From contig JAFAVK010000055.1 in NCBI GenBank assembly GCA_019242475.1, positions 62,001 through 126,000 of the forward strand: a DNA stretch of 64,000 bases. Reading direction: 5' to 3'. This stretch comes from Acidobacteriota bacterium. Lineage in GTDB: Bacteria; Acidobacteriota; Blastocatellia; Pyrinomonadales; Pyrinomonadaceae. The first letter of the stretch is position 1; each line of letters begins with the position of its first letter. The position numbers and the translations under genes are program-made. Of the stretch, positions 54,194 to 62,274 are shown in pieces. Below the pieces are notes generated by a model. It did not search any database. It was not told the DNA's origin and was given only the letters and a program-made list of their open reading frames with translations.

Positions 54194-55754
54194 TCGGCCG
54201 TGAGAACCTGTAGGTCGCGGCCACAACCTTGCGACCGTCCGCGCGTGGTTTAACGACCACGCGCGGCACGGCCCGCCGGACAATCGCCGCCATCTCCTCG
54301 GGCTTCAAGTCATGCACGCGCCGTGACAATTCATCGAGGAACTTCTCAGCGTCTCTCAGTTGTTCACGCACCGAGTTCGCCCGCGCCCGTTCTGATTCAG
54401 CCCGCGCCCTGTCCCCTTCGAGCGCAGCCAACTCCGCCCGCAGTTGCATAAGCTGGGCGTCTAACTCCTCCTCCGTGATCCTCCCCTGACGCGCCCATGT
54501 GATTACGCGCTCCCGCTCCCGCTCTTTGGCCGCGCGCAGCTTATCGGTGTCGGGCGCGGTCTTAGAGCCGGCTGCTCTCGCGCTCATAGCCGCCTGAAGC
54601 TTCGAGAGCACCCTGCCGGGTGCGGTCGCGAACTCCTCCACCCCAGACCATACAAGGCGCTCTAAATCATCAGCTCGCACGTCGCGCAAAGCACAATTCT
54701 CAACGCGGGCGTCTGCGCGGGAGGTGCAGCGGTAGTAGGTGTACCTATTCCCGTTGCTCTTATGACCATAGCTGACGCCCGTCATACTTCGGTCGCATAA
54801 TCCGCATCGGACAAGGCCACGCAGCAGGTAGAAGCGGCGGGCGTTACGAGATGCGAGCCGCATGTTCTCCTCCCGCAACTGCTCGCAGCGCTCCCACACC
54901 TCTTTGGAGACAATCGCAGGTACTTGATAATCCTCATAACGGATGACCCGCTCCGGCGGCGAGTTGTACTTACTCTTTGTCCCCTTACCATTCTTCGTCT
55001 CGAAACGTCTGCGCCACATACCCTCACCCTTATAAGCAGGGTTGCGGAGGATGTAGCTGAGCGTGCTCTGCTTCCACAGGTCGCCGGTCGGGTGAGGGAC
55101 ACCTCGCGCGTTCAGGTCGGCGGCGATCTTCTCCTGCGACGCGCCCCCTGCGTAAAGGGTGAAGATTTCGCGGATGGTGGGAGCCGTTTCTTCGTCGGGC
55201 ACCAGCCTCTTCACCGGCTTAACACGCCCGGCCGCCCGGACGGCTTCGAGCCGCATGCCGTAGGAAATTTTACCGCCCGACCAACGCCCCTCTTTGGCCG
55301 CGCGCACCTTCCCGGCGCGCATTGCTGCCAGCAGCTCCTCGCGGTCATACTGGGCTACGCCCGCGTACATCGCGCGCATCAGAGCACGCGCACCTGGCGT
55401 GAGCTGAGAAGGGACTGGCTCGCGAACAGCCTGGATATCCAGCCCTAATTCTTGCTCAATCTGCCTGACCGCCAGATGAATTACGAAAGCGTCGCGCCCG
55501 ATCCGTTTATGGTTGAGGCAGGCGAGCCCTGCATACTGCCCGGTGCGCAGAAGCTCTAATGCGCGTGCCCCACCCGGCCTTTCATGGAAGGGAATAACGC
55601 CAGACACTCCGTCGTCCATGACCCATTCCGAGGCGAGGGGAAGGGAAGAGATGCTTGCGTGACGCTCAACTTCAGCAATCTGAGTCTTGATTGTCTCCGC
55701 CTCCTTCTGCTCATCGCTGGAGACGCGCGCGTAAGGCAGGTATGGTTTCGTCAT
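54156..55754 (-). CDS. Large serine recombinase (integrase)
   Basis: 532 residues. The catalytic domain opens 'PYLPYARVSSDEQKEAETIK', with the Ser at about residue 10 and Arg in 'HKRIGRDAFVIHL'. A recombinase domain follows ('KISYGMRLEAVRA'; 'TLSYILRNPAYKGEGMWRRR'), then a zinc-ribbon with 'RGLVRCGLCDRSMTGV' and 'YRCTSRADARVENCALRD'. A coiled coil at about 400-470 precedes the C-terminus. The last 12 residues are encoded antisense to the 3' end of the E2 gene, so the join with the chromosome falls in or near the integrase C-terminus. It would catalyse site-specific integration at that site. Confidence 0.9.
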   Translation of the reverse strand: MTKPYLPYARVSSDEQKEAETIKTQIAEVERHASISSLPLASEWVMDDGVSGVIPFHERPGGARALELLRTGQYAGLACLNHKRIGRDAFVIHLAVRQIEQELGLDIQAVREPVPSQLTPGARALMRAMYAGVAQYDREELLAAMRAGKVRAAKEGRWSGGKISYGMRLEAVRAAGRVKPVKRLVPDEETAPTIREIFTLYAGGASQEKIAADLNARGVPHPTGDLWKQSTLSYILRNPAYKGEGMWRRRFETKNGKGTKSKYNSPPERVIRYEDYQVPAIVSKEVWERCEQLREENMRLASRNARRFYLLRGLVRCGLCDRSMTGVSYGHKSNGNRYTYYRCTSRADARVENCALRDVRADDLERLVWSGVEEFATAPGRVLSKLQAAMSARAAGSKTAPDTDKLRAAKERERERVITWARQGRITEEELDAQLMQLRAELAALEGDRARAESERARANSVREQLRDAEKFLDELSRRVHDLKPEEMAAIVRRAVPRVVVKPRADGRKVVAATYRFSRPIILGTAPLRESP

Positions 55755-56037
55755 CGGTAGTAACGCTCCTTCCCAAGGCTATATGCTTTGGCTAAGCGCT
55801 AGATGAATGACTCTGGCGTATGAGGATATTCGGCGCTGCGCTTGCGGCAGACTTTTGTAGGATAGCAGTGGGCCGTGATATCTTCGGACACGCTGGGTCG
55901 TTGGCTTAACCGTTTCGACTCGGCCACGCTCCCGGATGTTCGTAGCATCGCGGGGGCATCTTCTTTGTAGCCCCATTATACATCCTTTCACCTACTGATA
56001 ATCAGATTATTATTTGAACCGCATCTCATGTAAGTCG
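55755..56037. other. 283-bp gap upstream of the integrase
   Basis: I see no convincing gene. It includes a weak AT-rich box around 55995-56015 ('gataatcagattattattt'), which may hold the integrase promoter region. Confidence 0.5.
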
Positions 56038-56232
56038 TCACATCTCGTTGACTGACACGAGCAACATTTCTTCGAGGATGCGCTCTACCTCGGCGGGCGG
56101 CACGCCGAGGATCATTAGAAGTATTCGGGCTTCATTCACTTCGTCAGGTTCGTATTCGGCGACGAGTTCCAGCGAACCGCCCTGCGCGGTTTTGCTGGAT
56201 AGCTCCTCAACATCGACCCGCCTCGTACTCAC
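56038..56232 (-). CDS. Small acidic protein of unknown function
   Basis: 64 residues starting at GTG (56232), with TAGGAG 9 nt upstream. Sequence parts 'LELVAEYEPDEVNEARILL' and 'PPAEVERILEEMLLVS' suggest a short helix bundle. An earlier GTG is in frame but without a ribosome site. In this element context it may be a regulator. No family recognised. Confidence 0.55.
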   Translation of the reverse strand: MSTRRVDVEELSSKTAQGGSLELVAEYEPDEVNEARILLMILGVPPAEVERILEEMLLVSVNEM

Positions 56233-56288
56233 CTCTTGCTCGCTCCTACACACTTCCCTTAAGGACTACTTAGCCAGCGCGGTTACAA

Positions 56289-57293
56289 CTACTCTCCGCA
56301 TGCTTCGGCGCGGATAGCCTCGGCCTCGGAATCTTCAATGTCACAAAAATCATCGTGCAGACTTTCATCGGATGAGGCGGGTGATGGTTGGCGCAAACGC
56401 AACTCTCGGCTCTGAACGGCTGGCTCGGTAAACCCGGCAAAGGTACGCTCCCACGAGTCTTGAGCTGCGGCCGACGGCAAAGGGCGATTGTCACCGGCGG
56501 GGGGTAGGACAAAATGTCCTACCCCCTCCTTAAGTTCTTCGCGCTCACACGTTTCCGGGAAGATTTCCAGAACTTCGGTGATCTCCGTTTGTAACTCGGA
56601 GAGTGTGTCGCGCAGTTCCGCGCCCTGCCCGCTTTCAAGGAAAACTTCTCGCGAGTCGTCGGCCAACTCTAGAAGCGCTTGCTTACCCTTCTTCACGTTT
56701 CTGGCGGCGTTGATGAATGCCTGCTCGATTTTTTCAGAAGGCGCGCGCCTTGGCTTTCGCCTGCGTTGCCGAGGTGGGGCGTTTGGTATTTCGGAGTAGT
56801 GTTCCCCCGCAGCATCCTCGATGGCCGCGCGACGATCTCTCACATAAAGCTCGGACGAGCGCGCCTGGTTGACCACTGCTTCAACGTAGGCCGAAGCGGT
56901 AAAGCGATAGGAGGTCTTTTGGTAGCGTTGGCGGTCGGCGTAGTATTCCCCCTCAGTAATTTCCAGCAGTGAGAACCTAAGTCTCCGCGCCTCTTTGTTG
57001 TGTGCGGCTCGCCATCGGCGGATCGTGCGGTCGGAGCATTTAAGATGCGACGCCAGTTCAGCGTCGAAAGCCCTAAGCGGCTTGCCGCTGCCGCCGAGCA
57101 GGCCAACAACTGAGAGCGTGAGATGTCGCGCCTTATAAGAGAAGCCTGCGAAAGTGAGCGCGAAGTCGAGCGCGAGGATACCGTCGGCCATGTCTTCCAA
57201 GATTAAATTGGTGGGCTGAGTGTCAGTCTCCACCCTTTCCGCCATACGCTTGAATTGCGCTGGCGTTATGTCGTGAACGATTGCCCCTCTCAT
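56289..57293 (-). CDS. Helix-turn-helix protein of the element, probable replication or control role
   Basis: 334 residues. 'ELASHLKCSDRTIRRWRAAH' (about 80-100) is a helix-turn-helix. The next 80 residues continue as a winged-helix-like region. The middle is basic ('PRQRRRKPRRAPSEKIEQ') and the C-terminus is acidic and disordered. It overlaps the upstream DUF3854 gene by 4 bp (ATGA), so they are coupled. I infer a partner in element replication or regulation. A perfect 27-bp dyad lies inside the gene at 56500-56526. Confidence 0.6.
   Translation of the reverse strand: MRGAIVHDITPAQFKRMAERVETDTQPTNLILEDMADGILALDFALTFAGFSYKARHLTLSVVGLLGGSGKPLRAFDAELASHLKCSDRTIRRWRAAHNKEARRLRFSLLEITEGEYYADRQRYQKTSYRFTASAYVEAVVNQARSSELYVRDRRAAIEDAAGEHYSEIPNAPPRQRRRKPRRAPSEKIEQAFINAARNVKKGKQALLELADDSREVFLESGQGAELRDTLSELQTEITEVLEIFPETCEREELKEGVGHFVLPPAGDNRPLPSAAAQDSWERTFAGFTEPAVQSRELRLRQPSPASSDESLHDDFCDIEDSEAEAIRAEACGE
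56500..56526. promoter_or_regulatory. Perfect intragenic dyad
   Basis: 12-bp arms gggggtaggaca / tgtcctaccccc with an AAA centre. The half-site GGACATTTT (on the - strand) recurs in the dyad at 58312-58335. A possible operator or origin site for the element's helix-turn-helix protein. Confidence 0.4.
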
Positions 57294-58081
57294 GCTACCT
57301 GAGTCCTCCCGCCACCTAAATGAGCTAGCAGGTAGTCGTCATAACCCTTTTCCGGCCCCGGCCAGGTGCGTACCCGCACGCGGAAGCCACAGGCTTGGAA
57401 CTGCGCGACGAGTTTGTATAGGGCTCCGAGCACCTGCGGCTTCTCGTACATGTCACGGTCGTAAGCGACGAAGACGTGGCGTAGCTTCGGGAAATTCGTC
57501 TTTAAACGGGGGGCGAGGCCGCGGATCGAGTGAGTGCCAGCCACGCCTATGACCGGAGCGTCAGAGAGGTAAGAAGCGACTTCGGCCTTGAGAGCGCCCT
57601 CGGTGATCGTCGCCTCTTGCGCGCTTTGCAGGAGAGTTTTGCCGGCGAAGTGAGGCGGCGCACCAGAGGATGCCCCGCCGTCGCGCTCTGCCGACGAGAG
57701 CCAGATGTATTTGCCGCCGTCCAGCGGCCTATCAACTCTTTGCAGGAGTGCTTGGACAAAGCCGTGCTCGTCTCGGACTGCAAGAAAGTAGCCAGGGGGA
57801 CGCCAAACCATCTCCCAACACCCATGGTTGCGGTAGAAACCTGGTATGCCACCGCCGGAGGCTTCGAGGAGGAGTGAAAGGGAATCTGCCACACGGCGGT
57901 ACTCACCTCTGTTTGTAGGCGCGCTTACATAGTGCTTGCGCTCGATTTCGACGGTACTCAGCCCACGGGCGAGGAGGGCGGCTCTATGTTCCGGGCGTAG
58001 GGAAAGCTCTCTGCAAATGAGCCGACTTAAGACGCCGTTGATGATATCAGCGGGAGCCCTTTGAGATTCGGTGTAGCTCAT
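57290..58081 (-). CDS. DUF3854/Toprim-like protein
   Basis: 263 residues from 'MSYTESQRAPADI'; the start is uncertain, as no ribosome site is clear and the frame extends another 40 codons upstream through a hairpin. 'ATITEGALKAEVASYLSDAP', 'VIGVAGTHSIRG' and 'HVFVAYDRDMYEKPQVLGAL' match the DUF3854 Toprim-like pattern (Glu and D-x-D), found in plasmid and phage replication proteins with primase-like roles. It is coupled to the helix-turn-helix gene. Confidence 0.75.
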   Translation of the reverse strand: MSYTESQRAPADIINGVLSRLICRELSLRPEHRAALLARGLSTVEIERKHYVSAPTNRGEYRRVADSLSLLLEASGGGIPGFYRNHGCWEMVWRPPGYFLAVRDEHGFVQALLQRVDRPLDGGKYIWLSSAERDGGASSGAPPHFAGKTLLQSAQEATITEGALKAEVASYLSDAPVIGVAGTHSIRGLAPRLKTNFPKLRHVFVAYDRDMYEKPQVLGALYKLVAQFQACGFRVRVRTWPGPEKGYDDYLLAHLGGGRTQVA

Positions 58082-58362
58082 TGCGTCGGAACTGGGGCCT
58101 ATGTTGCACCCCTTCTCCAATGACGAAAAGCGCCCGAGAAGCTGTATCCACTCAGCTTCTCGGGCGCTTCTCTTTACTCCTCCCGTGCTTTCGCACGGCA
58201 CAGGAGAATTTGAATTATTCAGCCGGTGGATATGCGGCCTAAAGATTCAAAAAGCCACTGCCGTTCTCAGCAGTGGCCTGAAGTTAGCCGCAGCAGGTTA
58301 AGACTGTACAGGGACATTTTGACCTCAAAATGTCCAACTTTTTAGCCCGCGTGACGGGAAGT
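58082..58362. terminator. 281-bp gap with three hairpins between R-M and replication modules
   Basis: Hairpin 1: 17-bp perfect arms, 58128-58144 and 58153-58169, followed on the - strand by TTTT, a good terminator for the hsd-side transcript. Hairpin 2: gccactgc/gcagtggc, 58254-58277. Hairpin 3: ggacatttt/aaaatgtcc, 58312-58335. No gene seen. Confidence 0.7.
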
Positions 58363-59352
58363 CTATTGTTTAATAAATTTAGTGGCTTTGCTTGATTTCT
58401 TACGCTTACTGCTCTTTTTTCTCCCAATCCCTTTTAAAAGCTTGACCATGTACTCTTCACTATACCTGTACAGGCGCGCCAGATGGCGTCTGGCAAGCTC
58501 ATAGGGCTGATAATTCAACTCAGGTAGCGGCTCCAAGCATTCAGGACGAAGAGAGGGAAAAAGCTCTAGCGACATACTCGACCACGCCTTCCTCCACGCC
58601 CTGTCTTTATTGCTAAGAGTAATATTTCTTCTGAAGAAATCGTCTCTCGTTTGATTATGAAAACGGCGCGCTTCCCCGTATTCGCGACGGAGAACTTGAT
58701 ACTGCTCGGTCAACTGGCTTAATTGCTCTTCGGTAAGTTTGGGACGTTTATCTCCGACGAAAATCTTGCGCAAGTCCTCCATCTGTTTGTCATACTTTTG
58801 AAGCTCACTTTCAGGCAGTAATGTGAAGTCATCCGGAATGCCCAAGGATTTCCAGTGTTCCTTGAGGACAGGCTCGACAACGTTCTTTAAGTATCCGCGG
58901 ATGGTGTCGTCGAGGGCCTGGGTAAGGGTCTGATACATAGCTACCGGAAGGTGATGAATGTAATTGCTCGTCAAAGCGCGAGCATGGAGATTTACGGCCT
59001 CCTCAATATTATCTTCTTCCGAGAGAGCAAAAACCTTATCCGCATTAGGCTGGCGTAGCAGTTTTTCCAATTGCTCAACAATGTATGCTACTCCCTGTAG
59101 TAGGAAAAACTCCCATTGCAGCGTTCCGAACGATCCGGATGCCAAAATAATCAGGCTAATATCACCGGGATGTTCTTGCTTGAGCACCTGCCAGTGGCTC
59201 TTTAAGAATTCTTCCTCTTTGAATTCGGAGAAGTCTCTAAGCCGACAGTCTTCAACAGCTCCTTGTAGGATTTTAAGAGCGCGTCTCAACTTAGAGAATC
59301 GCTCTTCCTGATTTTTGTCTATCCTCTTTTCCTGGTTCTCTTTCACACTCAA
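58363..59352 (-). CDS. Unknown protein at the end of the hsd operon
   Basis: 329 residues, helical and charged; about 30 percent Lys, Glu and Arg. It begins 'MSVKENQEKRIDKNQEERFS' and ends in Lys/Ser clusters 'RKKSSKRKKSSKATK'. There is no signal peptide, membrane helix or nuclease motif I can see. 46 bp after hsdS on the same strand, so it may be a fourth component of the R-M system. Base composition is the lowest GC of the window. Confidence 0.65.
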   Translation of the reverse strand: MSVKENQEKRIDKNQEERFSKLRRALKILQGAVEDCRLRDFSEFKEEEFLKSHWQVLKQEHPGDISLIILASGSFGTLQWEFFLLQGVAYIVEQLEKLLRQPNADKVFALSEEDNIEEAVNLHARALTSNYIHHLPVAMYQTLTQALDDTIRGYLKNVVEPVLKEHWKSLGIPDDFTLLPESELQKYDKQMEDLRKIFVGDKRPKLTEEQLSQLTEQYQVLRREYGEARRFHNQTRDDFFRRNITLSNKDRAWRKAWSSMSLELFPSLRPECLEPLPELNYQPYELARRHLARLYRYSEEYMVKLLKGIGRKKSSKRKKSSKATKFIKQ

Positions 59353-59398
59353 GCGCCGCGAGGAGCCCCCTGTTTAGAAGGTGGAGAGCAATAGGGAA

Positions 59399-60862
59399 CT
59401 AAAACAGACTTCCGGTCGAATTGTCTTTTTTCTTCCCCGTTCGTCGTATAGGCTTGGGCGTTAGCTTGCGCGTTGGTTTGGCGGTGGTTTGCGGCTGTGA
59501 ACGTTCCTGCCGGATGCGCTCAAGCAGAGCAGACGCGGGCTCATAGTCGCGCCCCTCATGGCGGGCGAGTTCCGCCTCAGTCGGCATGAGTTCGCCTTTG
59601 AAAGCTTTATTCAGGATGGACTGGGCGAGTTTGTCAACGTGCTCTTTGGCCTTAAGGTAACGCGCTTCGAGCGCGTCGGCCGTTCTGAAGAGGGCTTCGA
59701 CCCGGCGAACAATCTCTTGCTGTTCCGTAACAGGAGGAAGCGCGATACTCAGGTCAAGGAACTTCTCCTGCGTTAAATTCACGCCGCTGTCGGATATGCC
59801 GGTTTTAAGGGTATCAATGTGTTCAGTCATAGCTGGCGTGTTAAGCGCAAGAACCAAAAATTGGGGCATTATGGTGCGTTCGTCTACCCGGAAGCGGTAA
59901 ACCTTGTCACAGATCATGAGCCGTGGACGTACCGAGAGCACTAGACAACATACACCTGCACGGGCGCGCGGCCCTGCTCGGGTGATAAGAAGGTCGCCGC
60001 CTCTTAGTTCCAAATCGGGGCGCGGCTTCAGATGCTCCGGAAGCCTTTTGTTCTCACCTTCCAAAAATTCTAATTGTTGAACTGCCGTTGTTTTTATGAC
60101 TCCCCATATTTTTGGTGAAGGGGACGGCTCAAGCTCACATCTTGGACTCCAACCCTGATCGAGAGTGCGTACAAGTAGCCGCAGGCTGCTGGAAGACCAC
60201 CCGGATGGTAGCTCAGCACTAACTTCATCACGCTTGCGCCAATCAACTGTTAGTCGTCCTGAACATGCTGCGGTGAGTACCGATTGTCTAAACCGTTTGA
60301 GGATGGATGGGATTGTTGATAATCGAGCTTGCGCGGTGTCCACACGGCTCAGTAGCTTTTCTAACTTCGCCACAATGCGGCATTGTTCGTTGAGCGGTGG
60401 AAGTAAGACTTCTGTTTCAAGCAGTTTCTCTTTCGGCAGGGTTGACTGATTAACCCAGTGCTTACATTTATCATCAAATTCTCCTTGCTTCCACAACAGC
60501 CAAAGATAATGAAGAAGAAGCTGGGGATGAATTGCGTCATTCGTTGTTAGTTTGGTCAGGTGGTTACTAAAGGCGAACTGTCCGTCTAAGTTAAACAAGG
60601 CGCACTTGCCGACGAGCTTTGCGCTATTCGTCGTGCAAAAAAGGATGTCACCTTTGTTTAAGTAATGGCGTTCGCTTGCAAGCGAAGCCGGGACAGAACG
60701 GATCAAATTCAAGTTTAATTTGCCATCTACGCCTATATTATTCATGCGTAGATGCTTTAATCCGCCCTGTACATCTTTCTCACCCGAAGCAAACCCGGAC
60801 TGGAAACTTTTCAGTACATCTTTGAGAGGTATGTTAATCCAGCCCTCTGGTAATTCACTCAT
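59399..60862 (-). CDS. hsdS: Type I restriction-modification specificity subunit
   Basis: 487 residues, two target-recognition domains separated by conserved helices. The first ends in 'LLPPLNEQCRIVAKLEKLLS' and the second in 'ALPPVTEQQEIVRRVEALF'. The two TRDs define a bipartite recognition site. A C-terminal 'HVDKLAQSILNKAFKGEL' helix is usual. It overlaps hsdM by ATGA. The C-terminal tail is basic (about 40 residues). Confidence 0.95.
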   Translation of the reverse strand: MSELPEGWINIPLKDVLKSFQSGFASGEKDVQGGLKHLRMNNIGVDGKLNLNLIRSVPASLASERHYLNKGDILFCTTNSAKLVGKCALFNLDGQFAFSNHLTKLTTNDAIHPQLLLHYLWLLWKQGEFDDKCKHWVNQSTLPKEKLLETEVLLPPLNEQCRIVAKLEKLLSRVDTAQARLSTIPSILKRFRQSVLTAACSGRLTVDWRKRDEVSAELPSGWSSSSLRLLVRTLDQGWSPRCELEPSPSPKIWGVIKTTAVQQLEFLEGENKRLPEHLKPRPDLELRGGDLLITRAGPRARAGVCCLVLSVRPRLMICDKVYRFRVDERTIMPQFLVLALNTPAMTEHIDTLKTGISDSGVNLTQEKFLDLSIALPPVTEQQEIVRRVEALFRTADALEARYLKAKEHVDKLAQSILNKAFKGELMPTEAELARHEGRDYEPASALLERIRQERSQPQTTAKPTRKLTPKPIRRTGKKKDNSTGSLF

Positions 60863-62274
60863 GCAGTGACCATTTCCTCTTTCTCAATCAAAGTAACAAT
60901 CTCTCTCAAATCATCAACTACTGCCTCAAGCTCCGTAATCGCTTCAGCGGCTAAGTCTTGCGGCTCAGGCAACTCGTCTGGGTCTTCCAGCGATTCATCC
61001 TTAAGCCATGTAATGTCGAGCTTGTAATCACGCGCCTTGATTTCGTCGATGTGGAAGCGGCGAAAGCGGCCGGCCTCGCCCGTGTCGGTGCGCTTGCTTC
61101 TGCCGTTCGGCTCGGTACCATAAGCCTTCTCGAACTCGGTGAAGTGTGCGGGGGTGAGCGGGCGATCCTTCTTCGTGATGCCGGGCACGTTTGAGCGCGC
61201 GTCGAAAATCCAGACGTGCTCGGTCGGGTAGCCCTTTTGGAAGAAGATAACGTTGGCCTTCACGCCTTGGCTGTACGGCGTGAAGGTGCCGCGGGGCAGG
61301 CGCAGGACAGTGTGCAGCGTGCAGTCCTGCATCAGTATCTCGAAGACCTCGCCAGCCTTGCCCTCGAACAGGCAGTTGTCCGGCAGCACGACGCCGGCAC
61401 GCGCGCCGGGCTTCATAACGGTGAGAATATGCTGGAGGAAGTTGAGTTGCTTGTTCGAGGTGGCGATGGTGAAGTCCTCGCGGTCGGGAGCCTGATTTGC
61501 CCCGCGCGTGCCGAAAGGTGGATTGGCGAGCACCACGTCGAAGCGTTCGCTCGTCGGCGTCTCGTATATCGTGTCGCCGAGCGCGATGATAGGTTCGATG
61601 CCGTGCAGGTAAAGGTTCATCAACGCGAGTCGGCGCGGGCGAGCCACAAGCTCCTGCCCGTAATATGTGCTGCGCCGCACGCGCTTCGCCGTCTCGCGGT
61701 CGAGCGCCCCGCCCGTCACATCCACCAGCCACTCGTAGGCCCCGACGAGGAAGCCACCCGTGCCACACGACGGGTCGTAGATTTTGAAGTCTCGGTGCTG
61801 GCGCGGGTCGGGCTTGAGGCAACGCGCAATAGACTGAATCAGCACGCGCGGCGTGAAGTATTGCCCCGCGCCCTTCTTGCCTTCGCTGGCTGCCCGCTCT
61901 AAAAGCCCCTCGTAGGCGTTCGCCTTTACGTCCACGTCGAGCGCTGTCCACTCCGTCTCGTCAATCACGCCGATCAACTTCTTCAGGTTGACGGGATTGT
62001 TGAAACGCGACTGCGCGCCCGCGTAGATGTCCCCGAGTAGGTTGGGCTCTTTGCCAAGGCGGCGGAGCAGGTCAGCATAATACTCTGTCAGCTCCGTGCC
62101 AGATTTGCGGCTGAGCGTGCGCCAGTCCCAACCCTTCGGTATCTCGACGCCGCGCTCGTCGGCCATCTTCAGGAAGAGCAGGTATGTGATCTGTTCGATG
62201 TAGTCGCCGTAGTCAATGCCGTCGTGGCGTAGGGTGTGACAGAAGCCCCAGAGTTTCCCGACAACGTCGCTCAT
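60859..62274 (-). CDS. hsdM: Type I restriction-modification methylase
   Basis: 471 residues, an N6-adenine methyltransferase. The S-adenosylmethionine motif is 'KIYDPSCGTGGFLVGAYEWL' and the catalytic motif 'VVLANPPFGTRGANQAP' (NPPF). It begins with the usual HsdM N-terminal domain ('DYGDYIEQITYLLFLKMADE'). It overlaps hsdR and hsdS by 4 bp each. Confidence 0.96.
   Translation of the reverse strand: MSDVVGKLWGFCHTLRHDGIDYGDYIEQITYLLFLKMADERGVEIPKGWDWRTLSRKSGTELTEYYADLLRRLGKEPNLLGDIYAGAQSRFNNPVNLKKLIGVIDETEWTALDVDVKANAYEGLLERAASEGKKGAGQYFTPRVLIQSIARCLKPDPRQHRDFKIYDPSCGTGGFLVGAYEWLVDVTGGALDRETAKRVRRSTYYGQELVARPRRLALMNLYLHGIEPIIALGDTIYETPTSERFDVVLANPPFGTRGANQAPDREDFTIATSNKQLNFLQHILTVMKPGARAGVVLPDNCLFEGKAGEVFEILMQDCTLHTVLRLPRGTFTPYSQGVKANVIFFQKGYPTEHVWIFDARSNVPGITKKDRPLTPAHFTEFEKAYGTEPNGRSKRTDTGEAGRFRRFHIDEIKARDYKLDITWLKDESLEDPDELPEPQDLAAEAITELEAVVDDLREIVTLIEKEEMVTA

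Noticed and set aside
55779..55991. 70-codon frame upstream of the integrase
   Set aside because: No ribosome site and Arg/Pro-rich, unlike its neighbours; lies where a promoter is expected.
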